This document shows, one piece after another, positions 1 to 11,765 of a stretch of 32,087 bases of DNA (positions within the stretch are counted from its first letter, which is position 1; every line of letters starts with the position of its first letter). A model generated the notes under the pieces. The model was not told the origin of the DNA and ran no database searches. It saw only the letters and a list, made by a program, of their open reading frames with translations. The position numbers were made by a program, and so were the translations under genes. Source of the DNA: Ministeria vibrans ATCC 50519. Taxonomy: Eukaryota > Opisthokonta > Filasterea. The DNA lies in assembly GCA_943704425.1 (NCBI GenBank), contig CALSCP010001507.1, forward strand, positions 32,578 through 64,664. Reading direction: 5' to 3'.

Positions 1-47
1 AAAAAAAAAAAAAAAAAAAGAAGAAAGAAGCGGTCAGCTTAACATAC

Positions 48-152
48 CGATTGACCGCCGGGGGGGCCGGAGGAGGCGCTCGTCCGGTGGGTATGCGACG
101 GAGCCACGTTCTGGGCGGCAGCCTTCTTCTTCTTGCTGTTCTTGTTGCCCAT
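48..152 (-). CDS. First coding exon of an N-myristoylated (SH4-like) protein, 3' part outside window
   Basis: The exon encodes 35 residues starting MGNKNSKKKKAAAQ and ends in frame at a consensus donor (GTATGT, bases 47 to 42 on the minus strand). Gly2 with Ser6 followed by a lysine run fits the N-myristoylation signal MGxxxS plus a polybasic patch. This is the arrangement of Src-family SH4 segments and of several other plasma-membrane-anchored proteins. The rest (Ser, Gly, Pro, Thr) looks disordered. The intron runs out of the window through a T-rich tract on this strand. Only the membrane-anchor exon is visible, so the catalytic or adaptor domain is unknown; a Src-like kinase is one possibility among many. 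The start is the only ATG in this frame that leads into the donor. Confidence 0.5.
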
Positions 153-541
153 TGCCAGAGGAATCCACAAAAAAAAATAGGTTTTTATTTGTATTATTGA
201 TTTTGCTTCCATCCGTACTCTGTGCTTACTCTGGTGGCGATCGGAGGGGAAGGGCAACCGCAGGATCGCCGCGGCGGAAATACTGCTGCAGGGGGACGAG
301 CACACTGCGCTCAGGGGAATCCCTGAGCAGCGATACGGGGCGGAGGGGGAGAGTGTGAGAGGGAGAACCCGATGTAGGTCGACGGAGATGTATAAGGAGA
401 CTATAATAATAGTGTATACTATTATTAATATTCTTCTAGTGCACCGACTGTATTCCTCTTGTTCTTAAATTTGTACAAGTGCAAGTCTATCAGAAAGACC
501 ATTCAACAAAAGTTAAAACGGTCGCAAAAGAAATATAAATA
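153..541. other. Spacer between galE stop and the myristoylated gene's start
   Basis: This holds the 5' flank of the leftward gene and the 3' flank of galE. The part nearest the start is GC-rich; from about 395 it becomes AT-rich with a TATTATTA-type run. I see no open frame with coding character, no tRNA and no clear motif. Confidence 0.5.
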
Positions 542-1819
<1,278 letters not shown>

Positions 1820-2018
1820 GACTTTCGTAAAAAGGTAAAAGACAACTGACAAATCGTCAACGGTCAAATTACTTATTGGTGAAAATAATTGGTATTACTT
1901 TTTTGGTGATCCGCGATCGTGAGAAGAGTAAGGAGGACTTTGGAAGATTACGTTTTGTCAAACATAATTTTTCTGTATCATGGAAATGGTTGTATTCTTA
2001 TTATTATTATTATTATTA

Positions 2019-2024
2019 TTTATT
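2019..2024 (-). promoter_or_regulatory. Candidate poly(A) signal AATAAA for the lipase gene
   Basis: The hexamer AATAAA on the minus strand begins 18 nt after the lipase stop codon, within an ATT-repeat stretch. Its spacing fits a poly(A) signal, but the local ATT richness makes a chance match possible. Confidence 0.35.
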
Positions 2025-2041
2025 ATGATAAAAAAAGGTGT

Positions 2042-3606
2042 TTACTTGCGCTTGTGAGCGCGAAGAGACTCGTCAATCTTGCTCCAGATGGTTTCGGGGG
2101 CATTTTTGCCCATGACAAAGTCCATATGGCCATAATCAAACTCGGTGGCCCACACAATGCGCTCTTTCGGGATAAGCGGAAGGTACTTGAGGGTGGTCGA
2201 CAGGGGACACAGATGATCGTACTTGCCGTACGCCACAATAACATCCGTGCCCAGCACACCCAGGTCGTACACGGGCGGGGTCGACTGGCCGTAGTGTACG
2301 GTGTTGGCTGCGGCTGTGCCATAGTCAAACATGGCAAATCCACTGTTGGTCTGTGCCCAGTGTGCGTTGTTCTGGACCGATGTATAAGCGGGCCAGTGCG
2401 TCAGAAACACCGGCTAAGTCGGTAAGATACACAGCATTAGAGACAATTATAATATATTATTTTGTTATCGGAGTACGAGTCTTGAGGCGTTGAAGTTGGA
2501 GGGGCTTTCGCAGCCAGTGAGAAGACAGAGCGCACTGGCGCAGAGGGAAGGATCCGCCTCGCACGCGACGGGCGACCATGTGTTGTTCTGCGTCATGCCC
2601 AAGCCGCCGTTACAGCAGCCGGGCCAGTCGTCGGTGCACTTGGGGCACCCAATGCTCTGCACTGTCGTCGTGTCGTTGGGTGGAGGAGAAGGCGGCGGAA
2701 ATGCTGGTCCGCCCAGCGAGACAAACACGTCAACTTGCTTGGCAAGGGAGGGGTACGCCGTAAACGACGCATACCCAATCGTACCCCCTTGTGAGTGACC
2801 AAACATCGCTTTAATCGTAGCCACACCAGTGACCTGTAAATGGAGAAGGAAGAGAGAAAGACATAACGTGAGATGAAATTCGACCCCACGGGCTGTCCCA
2901 TCCCGGAATATCGTCGGACGACGGTTTCCAAAGCACAAGAGGAGAAAGAATAGAGAGAGAGAGAAAGGCACAGAAATGATACCAAGAATCAACAAAGAGA
3001 ACAAGACAATGCACAGCAAAACCTTGTGACAAGAAGAACAACTCAACAGACGCACTAATTAGACCGCTACTGCCTACACAACGCTACCTGTCGAATGTGG
3101 CTGATGGCTGCCTTGACGTCGTACTGCGCCATTTCGTCCCATGACCACGCCCAAAAGGCCGGATCAGACGGCTTCAATGACACATGGCGTGGTTCGGGGC
3201 GCGCACGAGAGTTTACAAGCCACACGTCGTAGCCTGCGGTCGGAAAGAGAGACTTGACGCCCACCACACACACACAATGAGAAACAACATTCGTACCTCT
3301 GTCCGCAAAGTAGTAGGGAATGGTGGTAAGATAGTCGGTCACCCAGATGCCTGTCTGGCACACAAGACCGTGCTGGAGGTAAATGGCGGGCCGTGGAGCG
3401 GCTGGCACGGTCTCATTGGCGCCGTGCGGAATGCGCTGGACACTCAAAATGAACCCGTCGTCCGTCACGACATCATACTCCTCGCATGGATACCCCTTGT
3501 CTCTGATGATCTCCGCAGTGCTTCGGTAGGCGTCGGCCGGCAGCTCGGCGCGTGCGAGCGCGACCAGCGTCAGCGCAACGAAAGTACAGAGAGACGCAAG
3601 TTTCAT
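2042..3606 (-). CDS. Secreted/lysosomal acid lipase (AB-hydrolase, gastric lipase/LIPA family)
   Basis: Four exons (3297-3606, 3088-3233, 2477-2833, 2042-2413) give 394 aa, near the ~400 aa of animal gastric and lysosomal acid lipases. A signal peptide ([20 protein letters not shown]) leads into the AB-hydrolase-associated lipase segment ([20 protein letters not shown]), then [12 protein letters not shown] (oxyanion region). The nucleophile elbow is GHSQGG with Ser166, and the other triad members are Asp337 (YGKYDHLCP) and His367 (YGHMDF). The expected reaction is hydrolysis of cholesteryl esters or triacylglycerols in an acidic compartment or outside the cell. The lid region carries an unusual Pro-rich then Cys-rich insert (about residues 188-220, with CPKC and GCCNGG). 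Possible N-glycosylation sites occur (NET, NDT, NNT, NAS). Only 66 bp separate its start from the stop of the next gene upstream. Confidence 0.93.
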
Positions 3607-3650
3607 AAGAACAATTACTCAACAATATTAATCTGATCATAATTTAGGTT

Positions 3651-3668
3651 TTGAAATTCAAATTTCAA
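3651..3668. repeat. Small perfect dyad between synaptophysin-like stop and lipase start
   Basis: Eight-base arms TTGAAATT/AATTTCAA are separated by two bases. The dyad lies 4 bp past the synaptophysin-like stop codon and 45 bp upstream of the lipase ATG. In a 66 bp spacer it could serve 3'-end formation of one gene or the promoter of the other; neither is shown by the sequence. Confidence 0.3.
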
Positions 3669-3672
3669 TGAA

Positions 3673-4438
3673 TTAAACATTGGAGGGAGGCGCGTAGGCA
3701 GCGGGTGCCACGGGGTCGTTGTAGTGGGAGGCACCGCTGGAGTCGCCCGCACCGCCGTCCTTGTGGTCGCGGTAGTCCTTGAAGCTGAACCAGCACTGGA
3801 AGCCCCAGCAAATCCAGTTGCCAAAGCCAAACACAATAGCCGCCGTGAAGCCTGAGCAACTAAGCAACTTGTATGTTGCATCGCCAGCGAAAATGGCGGA
3901 CGCGAGCAGGAAAAAGAAGCAAAAGACTCCGCTCACAATAAGATCCTACACAAAGACACAGGAGATTCGCTCGCTGGATGAGTCTCTCTCTCTCGCTCGC
4001 TCTCAAACACCCCCCTCACGCGTACAATCAGGTAGAACTGGCCCGGCAGCTTGTCCTCCGACGTCGCCATCAGCACAACAAACGCAAGACAGTACAGAAA
4101 CGCCATAACACCCGTCGCAATCAGAAAATCGCCCTTCGATTTGAAGTCGCCGCTACTGCCATCGCTCCAGCTAGTCCCATTGCACCCAGCGGCAACCAGG
4201 GCAAACGCGAGAATCGCAAGGAGCTGTAGAAAAAGAAGAAAATTACTAAAACTTTCCCACACGCTATACGCCATTGTGAGGGAGGACTGCCCACTCATGC
4301 TTGCGGGGGGGCGAGTGTGCACAAGCGCAAGGAGAAGTGCATCGAAGCGCAGGCTCGCCTGGGTGAGAGCGTCGTTCGTACGATTTCCAGCAGTTTGATG
4401 AACCCCTTGGGCTCCTTCATGAAGTCAAAATTCACCAT
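3673..4438 (-). CDS. Synaptophysin/physin-family four-TM (MARVEL) vesicle protein
   Basis: Three exons (4382-4438, 4026-4223, 3673-3945) give 175 aa. The start MVNFDFMKEPKGFIKLLEI matches the conserved KEPxGFIKVLQW opening of physins, and the intron after Ile19 (GTACGA...TTTCTACAG) leads straight into TM1 (LLAILAFALVAAGC). TM2 is around residues 51-70 (VMAFLYCLAFVVLM), TM3 follows (VSGVFCFFFLLASAIFAG), and TM4 reads FGFGNWICWGFQCWFSFKD, a close echo of the physin TM4 signature. Physins are small vesicle membrane proteins that bind VAMP/synaptobrevin and cholesterol in animals. Here the first lumenal loop is only about 20 residues, against about 80 in animal synaptophysin. The cytosolic tail is short with Tyr/Pro (SHYNDPVAPAAYAPP). 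MARVEL fold is near certain; physin rather than synaptogyrin is favoured by the KEP start and TM4. Confidence 0.85.
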
Positions 4439-4626
4439 GGCAAGCGCTAATGTCCAATGTTTTCAAGGTCAGGCGCGACTGGTAACTGACAAAGAGTGAA
4501 AAATTTGAATCTGATGTGATTTTCAGATTTTGTCATTTTGATCGCACTTATTAATTTATTAAATTTATTCGTGTCCGTCAAGGCCGGCCCTCCCTCTCAC
4601 CCAGTCGCCTGTGTGACGTGTGTGTG

Positions 4627-5804
4627 ATGGAGTACACGCCCAGTCCGCCTGAGGCTGCTAATCCAGTTGAGAGCGAACAGGCTGATCATCAGGTAAACAG
4701 TTTCACACAGTTTTCTCAAATGGTTCTCCCATTGACTCTTGTGACAGGAACAAGCGCGCCCGTCGGAGAGAAGATGTCTCAGGTGGGATAAAGTCCACGT
4801 TCATCACTTGAAAGTGCTCAACCGGGCCGACAGCGAGGTAGGTCGACCATGCAATGGCGTGCGACGCATCGTCAACACTCCGCTCGCTTCCAACAGACGG
4901 GCCACTACCAACTGGGCCTCGACTGGACCTCCGTGGCGAACGAACTCCACTCGGTGGGCTCGTGGGAAGCACTGCGGTCAGAACAGGGGCGAATAGAGCG
5001 CGGCAAAGTGGGACATCGAGTCGCAGACCAACTGTTGGCGGAACGGGGCGCTGTGAAGCTGTTGCAAGCGGAACGCGACGCAGCCGCCGACCAACTTCCA
5101 GACATCCACCACTGGCACATCAAAGCGGACGGACTCATCTACCAGCGAAACGGCGAGCACAGCAGTCAGGTTGTCAGATTTGAGGGACGCATTGTACAGA
5201 CATCGCGCGGCTCAAGCTACCGAGTAAGTCATCCTCACCCTCACCCCATCCCTAACCCTGTTGTCCTGCAGGTCGGCGAACTTGACCCTGACATTATGAC
5301 TGCCTTGAGTGCAGTTGGAGCACCCTTCGACCCAGAGACTCCCTTTGCCAGTCTCGAGGCACTCCTCTATGCCGAGCGCATCGTCTACGGTGCCGCAGCG
5401 GAGCCCTCCCGTCGCGTTGTGGACGCCCTTCACGATCTCTACAGCGCCATCGAGTATCACAAACAAACACCCTACAAAATTGTTGTCGTTCACCAACTGA
5501 CTTCCTTTTTCTTTTTCTAAATAGCAAGCCCACACTGACCGACCACCACTTTGCGTCACTCTTCACCATCCTCCACCAACTCGGCATTGTTATCCCGTCC
5601 GTCATTCTACCCCCAATTGATTCTTCCGCCCAAGACATTGCCATGCAGCAGCAACGCCAACAACCACCCGACGAGCAGCCCCTCTCTCACACACACTCGC
5701 CCGAGCACAGACAGCGCCCTGCGCGACCACCTCCACCTCTCATCCATCAACATGCCGTTGACAATTCCTCGACTGCCGCTGAAGCTTCTCTTGCCACTCT
5801 GTAA
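4627..5804 (+). CDS. Uncharacterised soluble protein, 314 aa
   Basis: Five exons (4627-4692, 4748-4837, 4897-5223, 5272-5453, 5525-5804) close exactly in frame, with introns of 48-71 nt. I do not recognise the family. There is no signal peptide or membrane segment. The N-terminus is acidic and Pro-rich (residues 1-30). A charged, probably helical region follows (about 70-120, Glu/Arg/Gln-rich, LLAERGAVKLLQAERDAAADQL), then a possibly folded core (GLIYQRNGEHSSQVVRFEGRIV onward to LYSAI). The C-terminal 80 residues are Gln/Pro/His-rich and likely disordered. The fourth intron donor (GA|GTATCA) was chosen because it keeps the frame into KPTLTDHHFASLF; reading through instead gives a stop inside a T-rich tract. 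It is divergent from the synaptophysin-like gene (188 bp between starts). Confidence 0.6.
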
Positions 5805-6026
5805 ACAATCGCCACTCTTCTCTCTCTATCTATCTATTAGTTGTTTTTTTTTCTCTTCTCTCTCTCACTTGTTTTTTTCTCTCTTCTCTTCTCCATCTAT
5901 AACTAATTGTTTTTTTCTCTACCCCCCTTTTTGTCACAGTCTATCACTGTTTTCTTTTCTCCCTCTTTTTATCACTTTGTTTCTTTCTTCTCTTTCTCTT
6001 GTGTAAATATACTGCTTTTGTTTTTA

Positions 6027-8551
6027 CTACGCCCACTTCCACTTTGAAAACAGTTTTGACTGTGCGAGCACTTCTTTGAGAGTAAGGCCGTAAAAGGAAC
6101 AAGCAAGAAGGAAACAGATCCACAGAGCAAAGAAGAGCGAAAGACGAAGCAGAAAAGAGACGCGAGACTCGAGAGACTAAGAGAAGAATAGACAAAGGAA
6201 TGCAAAGTGAGCGGCTGAGATGCGACTGAGAAGTGACCATACTGTGATTCTAAGCGTGATTGCGTGGAGCGTCTTCAGGAGAATTGCGTCTTTCTCTTCG
6301 GGCGAGGGTGGATGGTTAGAGGGAGCGCTGCCAGAGGGTGACGAAGCAGAGGAGGAGGATGCAGAGAAGGATGCGGAGTGAGGCTCAGGAGAGGAGGATG
6401 AGGCTGAGACTGTGTGAGTGGGAAGGGGCTGGCCTGGGAAGTGACACCGCATCTTGTGCGACACTGCTCCACTGCGAGGAACAGAAAGAGAACGTATGTG
6501 TGAGTGGCGTTGTGTACAGTGAGTGAGTTCAAGTGAGAGTGATATAGAGTCCTTCAGTTGAGTGTGTGAGGGGTTGTGGCCGTGAGTAAATAAACGCGCG
6601 TGCTTACGTTGGATTTGACCAGAGTGGTGGAAGGTTTGTGCGTTGGGATTCACTCTGGAGCATAAAGCACTTGATGAGAAACTTGTCCTTCCACTCGAGC
6701 ATTTGCGCATCATCTTCAGTCTATAATAAAGCCACAGAGAGAATATAAGAATAAGAGAAAGAAAAAGGCATACAGGGAGTCCATGACATTCAGTGGGACC
6801 CAACACTGGAACAAGGAAAGAGTACAGACACACAGAAACAGAGAGTACAGCTAAAAGCGGAAGAGAGAGGGAGACACACACAGACACACATACCACAGCG
6901 ACCACAATGGATGTCGTCTCGCCCATTCCAACTGCCCCAATCGCCTGTGGCTTGACGCTGTATCGCGAAGGATTGGTCGTTTGCACTTTGAACGTCACCG
7001 TGCCACTCGATACATTCGTCAGTTGAAACGTCGCCTGAATGAAACACACAAATCACACACAATAGGGTTATGTCTACCAGAATCGATAAGACTAGAAACC
7101 GTACTGAAAGAGTCGAAGCAGAGCGCTTGAAGTGAAGAAGATCCTTTGCGGGAGAGAGGCGCAAGAGTGCATCAAAGTCAGCAGAGTTTGCAGGAGAAAC
7201 GGAGTGGGACACAAGAGAAGAGCGCACAGGCGAGACCGCATCAAATGTCACTTTCTTGTCGCTTGTGCCGGTGTTGGCACTCGTTCCCCCACGCGCCTGC
7301 TGTTGTTGCTGTTGTTTCTTGGTGCGTGCAGTGCGTTCAAGTTCCGCCGAGTCAAACTGAGGAGGACCCGGCTCAAAACAGACTTCGGAAAGCGACTCAA
7401 TGGCGGGAAAGCAGCCCGTTGTAAACGCATAGACATACGCGTCAGAGCCACCGCACTCGGCGAGAACTTGGTCCCGCGGAATGTACTCTTGCAGTTCCTT
7501 CTGCATATCGACAATGAAATGAATTGTTAGTCCTCACTCACCCATAGCACCCACGCCGTTACTACACAAAGTACACCAGTCGAACGAACCTTATTGACAA
7601 ACTTGATCTTGGCAATGGCGCGCTGGTCGAGCCACGCACTGATGATACGCCATGCTGCGTTAAGCACCCATGGCATGTCCAAAATCAGCAGCCGGTGCAG
7701 CAGTCCCACATAGTGCAGTTTGAATGCCTTGATGAAAAACTTGACAAAGTCCAAGTCGAGATTCGAAATCCCTACACACACACACACACACACACACAAA
7801 GACAAAGACCACACCATCCCATTATCTCTAATTTCCTCATTGCAACTCGTATGCTCGTTATATAAGTTTACCTGCCCCTTGCATGTCCCAAATCACCACA
7901 ATGTCCTCCACTGGTGGCTTCAGCTGACGCTCCACAAGCTCCAGAGCCAGCACGAACCCACGCACACAGTCTGCACAATTGTAGGCCGGCGACTTGCGAT
8001 GGCGCTTCACGTGAAAGTAGAACACCGGTCGCCCCTGTACATCCAGACCACGCACGTGTAATGACGCTACATGAGAATCGTATGTGTCAGACGGGACGTG
8101 ACATTTGTGGACGTTTCTCAACTGACATGTCTTTAGCAGCTCCGCCGGCACCGACGCCTCGCTCAGGCCCTCCACGCCGTACTCGCGACGCCACTTAAGC
8201 GAGGTCTTTAACAGTGCCAGGGCGTCGTCGACCGAGTCTGGCTTGGCGCTGCACGGACAAGACGAAAAAAAGGGAAATCATGCGCGGTGCCTTCTACCCC
8301 CATTCACGCCTCTCGCTCCCTCTCCCGCCGCCCACCCCGGCCCCCATTCATTTCACTCGTACTCGATGTATCGTTTCAGAAAGAAGTCCTGCTCGCGCAC
8401 CCGACGAATGTCCCGTTCATAGTACGCGTCCGTCTCAAGCGCACTCAGAAACTTCGCACGCAACTGCGCCACCTTATCGCTCTGTAACAGACAAAACACC
8501 CCATCAGTCTGGCTCGCCCTCACTCCTCCGCGATGATTCGATCCTCACCAT
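6027..8551 (-). CDS. MOSPD2: MOSPD2-like protein: CRAL-TRIO + MSP domain + C-terminal membrane anchor
   Basis: Ten coding exons (8549-8551, 8363-8481, 8127-8248, 7872-8066, 7590-7771, 7105-7500, 6894-7034, 6608-6720, 6243-6471, 6027-6176) close in frame to 549 aa (human MOSPD2 518). The first coding exon is just the ATG. Residues 1-80 form the CRAL-TRIO N-helices, followed by a SEC14 lipid-binding domain to about 230 (DIVVIWDMQGAG, LLILDMPWVLNAAWRII). A Gln/Ser-rich linker includes a Q run. The MSP domain spans about 320-440 (FKVQTTNPSRYSVKP), closely resembling the VAP/MOSPD2 FFAT-binding face. A Ser/Pro linker and a hydrophobic C-terminal helix (about 506-529, RLSLFFALWICFLLACSF) follow. 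By family it is an ER tether that recruits FFAT proteins at organelle contacts and binds lipid. The last intron (66 nt) is a choice: unspliced, the frame ends at 6177 with a different hydrophobic tail. Confidence 0.87.
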
Positions 8552-8676
8552 GAAAAATCGACGGGGTGGACTCACTGACTGATGAAAATGTAAAGTAGTA
8601 AAATGTAAACCACTAGTCTGATAAATAAAGAATCGAGAAATTATTTTTCGAAAAGTCCAAACTCAAAATAAATTTG

Positions 8677-10139
8677 ATGATCCGGCTTGTTATCGCCGCC
8701 TCACTGGCACTGCTTAGCCTGGCACAGAACATCGACATGTAAGCGCGCTCGTCCTCGCGGCGCACCGGCGCCTCTAATGATTCTTCTGTAGAAAGCAAGA
8801 TGACAACAACCTCGTCTTCACGCCCGCCGGCGCAGGCACCGTCGACGCGAAGGGTCCCCTCTACCTCGATGGCGAGGCTGTGGATAGCACGCTCGCCCTT
8901 CGAGAAGCGAGCGTGTCGAATTTGACCAACTCGCGTCTTGTCAACAGCGCATTGCTGGACCGTCTCTCCGCAGCCCTTGACGCTGTCGAGCCCGCTGCTG
9001 CCCCGGTCTACGCTCCCGCTGCATGCCCCCATTGCAGCTCGTTTGCCTCGTGCGCGGGCAGCGGCGCCTGCCAGTGTCGCGCGGGGTTTCGCGGCTCAGG
9101 ACGCGTCTGTCGTCCAATCGACCTTTGCGCCGACGGCACTCACCACTGCGTCGCCGGCGTGTCCACTTGCCGCTACATGGGACCCGGCGAGTTTCGCTGC
9201 GACTGCAACCTTCCCTACTACCACGCGGCGAACGGGACGTGCACGCAAGTCCGTCTTCAAACTCAACTTCCCGCCTCTCTTTCCCCAGCGGCCGCCACCA
9301 ACTCCCTAGTCTCCCTGCTGGCCAACAACGTCGATCCCGGCAACCAGTTTGGCCGTAGCATGGCGGTATGTATCGCAAGCACACAGCAACTCACTTTCTT
9401 ATGCTTTTGTTTCCTTCTCTACAGAATCTAGGAGACGTTGACGGTGATGGCGTCGACGATTTGGCAGTGGGCTCGTCGGAAGCGCAAGCAGGTCAGCAAG
9501 ACGAATCATTGCCTTTGAACGGTTTAGTCTCATCCTCTTTGTAGTGTGGATTGTGTTTATGCACCCAAACAGCACGCGAAAGTTTGACGCGCGCGTGTCA
9601 CAGACCGCCGCTGGAGCGAGCGGACTCTCGGTTGCGTTTGGGGCAAGCGTGGCAGCTCTGGGCGACTGGAACAAAGACGGTGTTCCGGATATGGCGGTGG
9701 GTGCGCCGAGCACAGATGGCTCAAGCGACGGGCGTGTAGTGCTGATCTTCCTGCTCCCCGATGGTGGTGTGCTCGAAACACACTCGCTCAATGTGACCAG
9801 CATCAACCCGGCGTATGCGTCACTGTGGGGCTCCAGCATTGCTCTCATTGGCGACCTCACCGGTGATGGACTTCCTGAGCTGTGCATTGGTGCACCAGGC
9901 GCCTCAAGCAACCGCGGAATCCTATCGGTACTCTCCGTCTCGCGCACCGGCACTCTTCTTGCCATTGTCGGCTATCCCGTGCTCACCGGTCTTTCCGCTG
10001 GCGACCACCTTGGCTGGGCCGTTGCCCACGCAGGCGACGTCAACTCCGATGGTATTCCCGATCTTTTTATCACTGCCCCCGGTCGCAACGGCTGTAAGAC
10101 AACACAGAATTAATAATAATAATTATTTTTATTATTATA

Positions 10140-10199
<60 letters not shown>

Positions 10200-11730
10200 G
10201 TTATTATTATTATTATTATTTTTATTAATTATTCTTCTTTTAATTATTTACACTTTTGTATAGATGGCGCTGCGTATCTTTGTCTGATGGACCGCAACGC
10301 ATTTCTCTTTTCCGCTTTCAAGTATTCAGCCACTGAAGTCGGTCTCTCCAATCCAACTGCTCGTTTTGGTCAATCTCTGATCGTCACAGGTATCGTATAC
10401 ATTATCTCTCCCATTCCCTTTTTATATTTTTATAATGATTCGATTAGACATCAACTCGGACGGGATCAACGACATTGTTGTGGGTGCGCCGGGAGAGGAG
10501 CTGGTGTATGCGATAACGCTGACGGCCGACCATCGCGTGGACAGTTACTCGAGTGTGTCGAGTGCGCTGGAAGATGCACTTTTTGGGTCATCGCTGGCAA
10601 TGGTCCAGCATAATACGCAGCTTGCAGTGGGAATGCCCTATCTCAATGCGTCGGGTGTGCACACGGGTGGTGTTGAAGTGCTTGGTCTGACGCCTACAGG
10701 TGATGCGGACGTGGTGCGCATTGTCGGCGCTAGTTCTTATCCCTTTGAGGCGGATGGGAAAATGGGCACTGCCATGACGAGTGTAGGGGATGCTGATGGC
10801 AATGGCGTCAACGATGTGGTGGTGCTCCATGGCAGTGGTAGCACCGTCAAGGTGTCGCTGTTGTCAATGCTGCGTGACGGCCAAATTGGAGCGGGCCGCG
10901 TTCTCACCGAATCCATTGTGGCCCTCTCGTCGCTGTGTACCCTCGGTGACCACACATTTGACATTGTCGTGGGCGCACCCGCTTCGCGCACTGGCGGCAG
11001 CGTCTACACGATGACTGTGCCGCTCGACGCCTCGGCGAGCTCACTGACGCTGCTCATGTCGGCCGAGTCGCTCATTGAGACAGGCGACGAGTTTGGCGCG
11101 GCCGTCGCGTCACTGGGTGATGTGGATGGCGACGGCAAGGCGGATCTGGTCGTGGGCATGCCTGGCCGTGATGCTCAGAGAGGCACCGCTGCCATTATCT
11201 TCTCGAGTGGACCGGCCAAGCTTCTTGTTGGTCGTTCCGGGACCACTGCCGAATTTTTTGTTGCTCAAGGAGATCGATTGGGCCTGGCGCTGGCCGGCCT
11301 TGGCGATATTAATGGCGACGGAGTGCCCGACCTGGCTATTGCAAGCAAACATCGCTTGTTTGTCGTGTTTTTCTCGACCAGCGGCATTGCTCTTGCCGAG
11401 CACATCATCACACCCCTTGAGCTGAGCGACTCAGCGTATCTTACCATTGCCCCTCATCTGTCGCTGGCGGGTCTTGGCGACGTTGACGGCAATGGTGTGC
11501 CCGACATGGCTCTCGCCGTGCCCGCCACCAACACCGTCATGGTTCTTTCGCTCAGCCGCAGTGGCGCCGTCAACGCACGAGTCTCAGCAGTGCTTACCAA
11601 CTCGCTCTATGGCGACTCGGTCGGCGCTTCCTTGGCTCGCCAGTCCGTCGACGATGCCACCTCTGCCTTCTATGCCGGCACTCCTCTTGCTGCCTCTGGC
11701 CAGGGCGGTTTTCTTCTTTTCAAAATGTAA
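8677..11730 (+). CDS. Secreted EGF-like plus nine-motif FG-GAP (integrin-alpha-like) beta-propeller protein
   Basis: Six exons (8677-8738, 8792-9365, 9425-9491, 9545-10093, 10264-10389, 10448-11730) close in frame to 886 aa. A signal peptide (MIRLVIAASLALLSLAQ) is followed by a low-similarity region and a Cys-rich EGF-like block (about residues 108-180, from CPHCSSFASC to NGTC). The rest consists of FG-GAP blades, each with a calcium loop: DVDGDGVDD, DWNKDGVPD, DLTGDGLPE, DVNSDGIPD, DINSDGIND, DADGNGVND, DVDGDGKAD, DINGDGVPD and DVDGNGVPD. These are the repeats of integrin-alpha N-termini and of many secreted adhesion proteins. No transmembrane helix or integrin tail follows; it ends FLLFKM. 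It is thus probably a secreted or surface-bound calcium-dependent adhesion or matrix protein, not an integrin. Intron 4 is an ATT/TTA microsatellite. Its start is 125 bp from the MOSPD2-like start. Confidence 0.9.
10134..10232 (+). repeat. (TTA)n microsatellite in FG-GAP gene intron 4
   Basis: An almost pure TTA/ATT repeat of about 95 bp fills most of the 170 nt intron. Splice sites are intact on both sides (GCT|GTAAGA and TATAG|ATGG), and the exons join in frame. Confidence 0.95.
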
Positions 11731-11759
11731 TTAGTATTTCCCTCGCGTTTGACGTCACA

Positions 11760-11765
11760 AATAAA
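11760..11765 (+). promoter_or_regulatory. Candidate poly(A) signal AATAAA for the FG-GAP gene
   Basis: AATAAA lies about 30 nt past the stop codon and is followed by a T-rich then GT-rich stretch (TTTTTTGTGGAGTGTATG). That resembles a downstream element, making this the best poly(A) site in the window. Confidence 0.55.

Noticed and set aside
4359-4381. A 23-nt intron in the synaptophysin-like gene that would keep the frame open through 4322
   Set aside because: Too short for a spliceosomal intron, and the resulting TM1 region does not match physins. The longer intron ending at TTTTTCTACAG gives a direct family match.
5551-6006. Plus-strand frame rich in Ser/Phe/Leu after the unknown gene
   Set aside because: Its start overlaps the last real exon in another frame and the rest is pyrimidine-rich 3' sequence; no splice or homology support.
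6177-6242. Reading the MOSPD2-like gene straight through to the TAG at 6177
   Set aside because: Possible, but a 66-nt GT-AG intron in frame gives a better anchor helix and a basic C-terminus; kept as an alternative in the feature.
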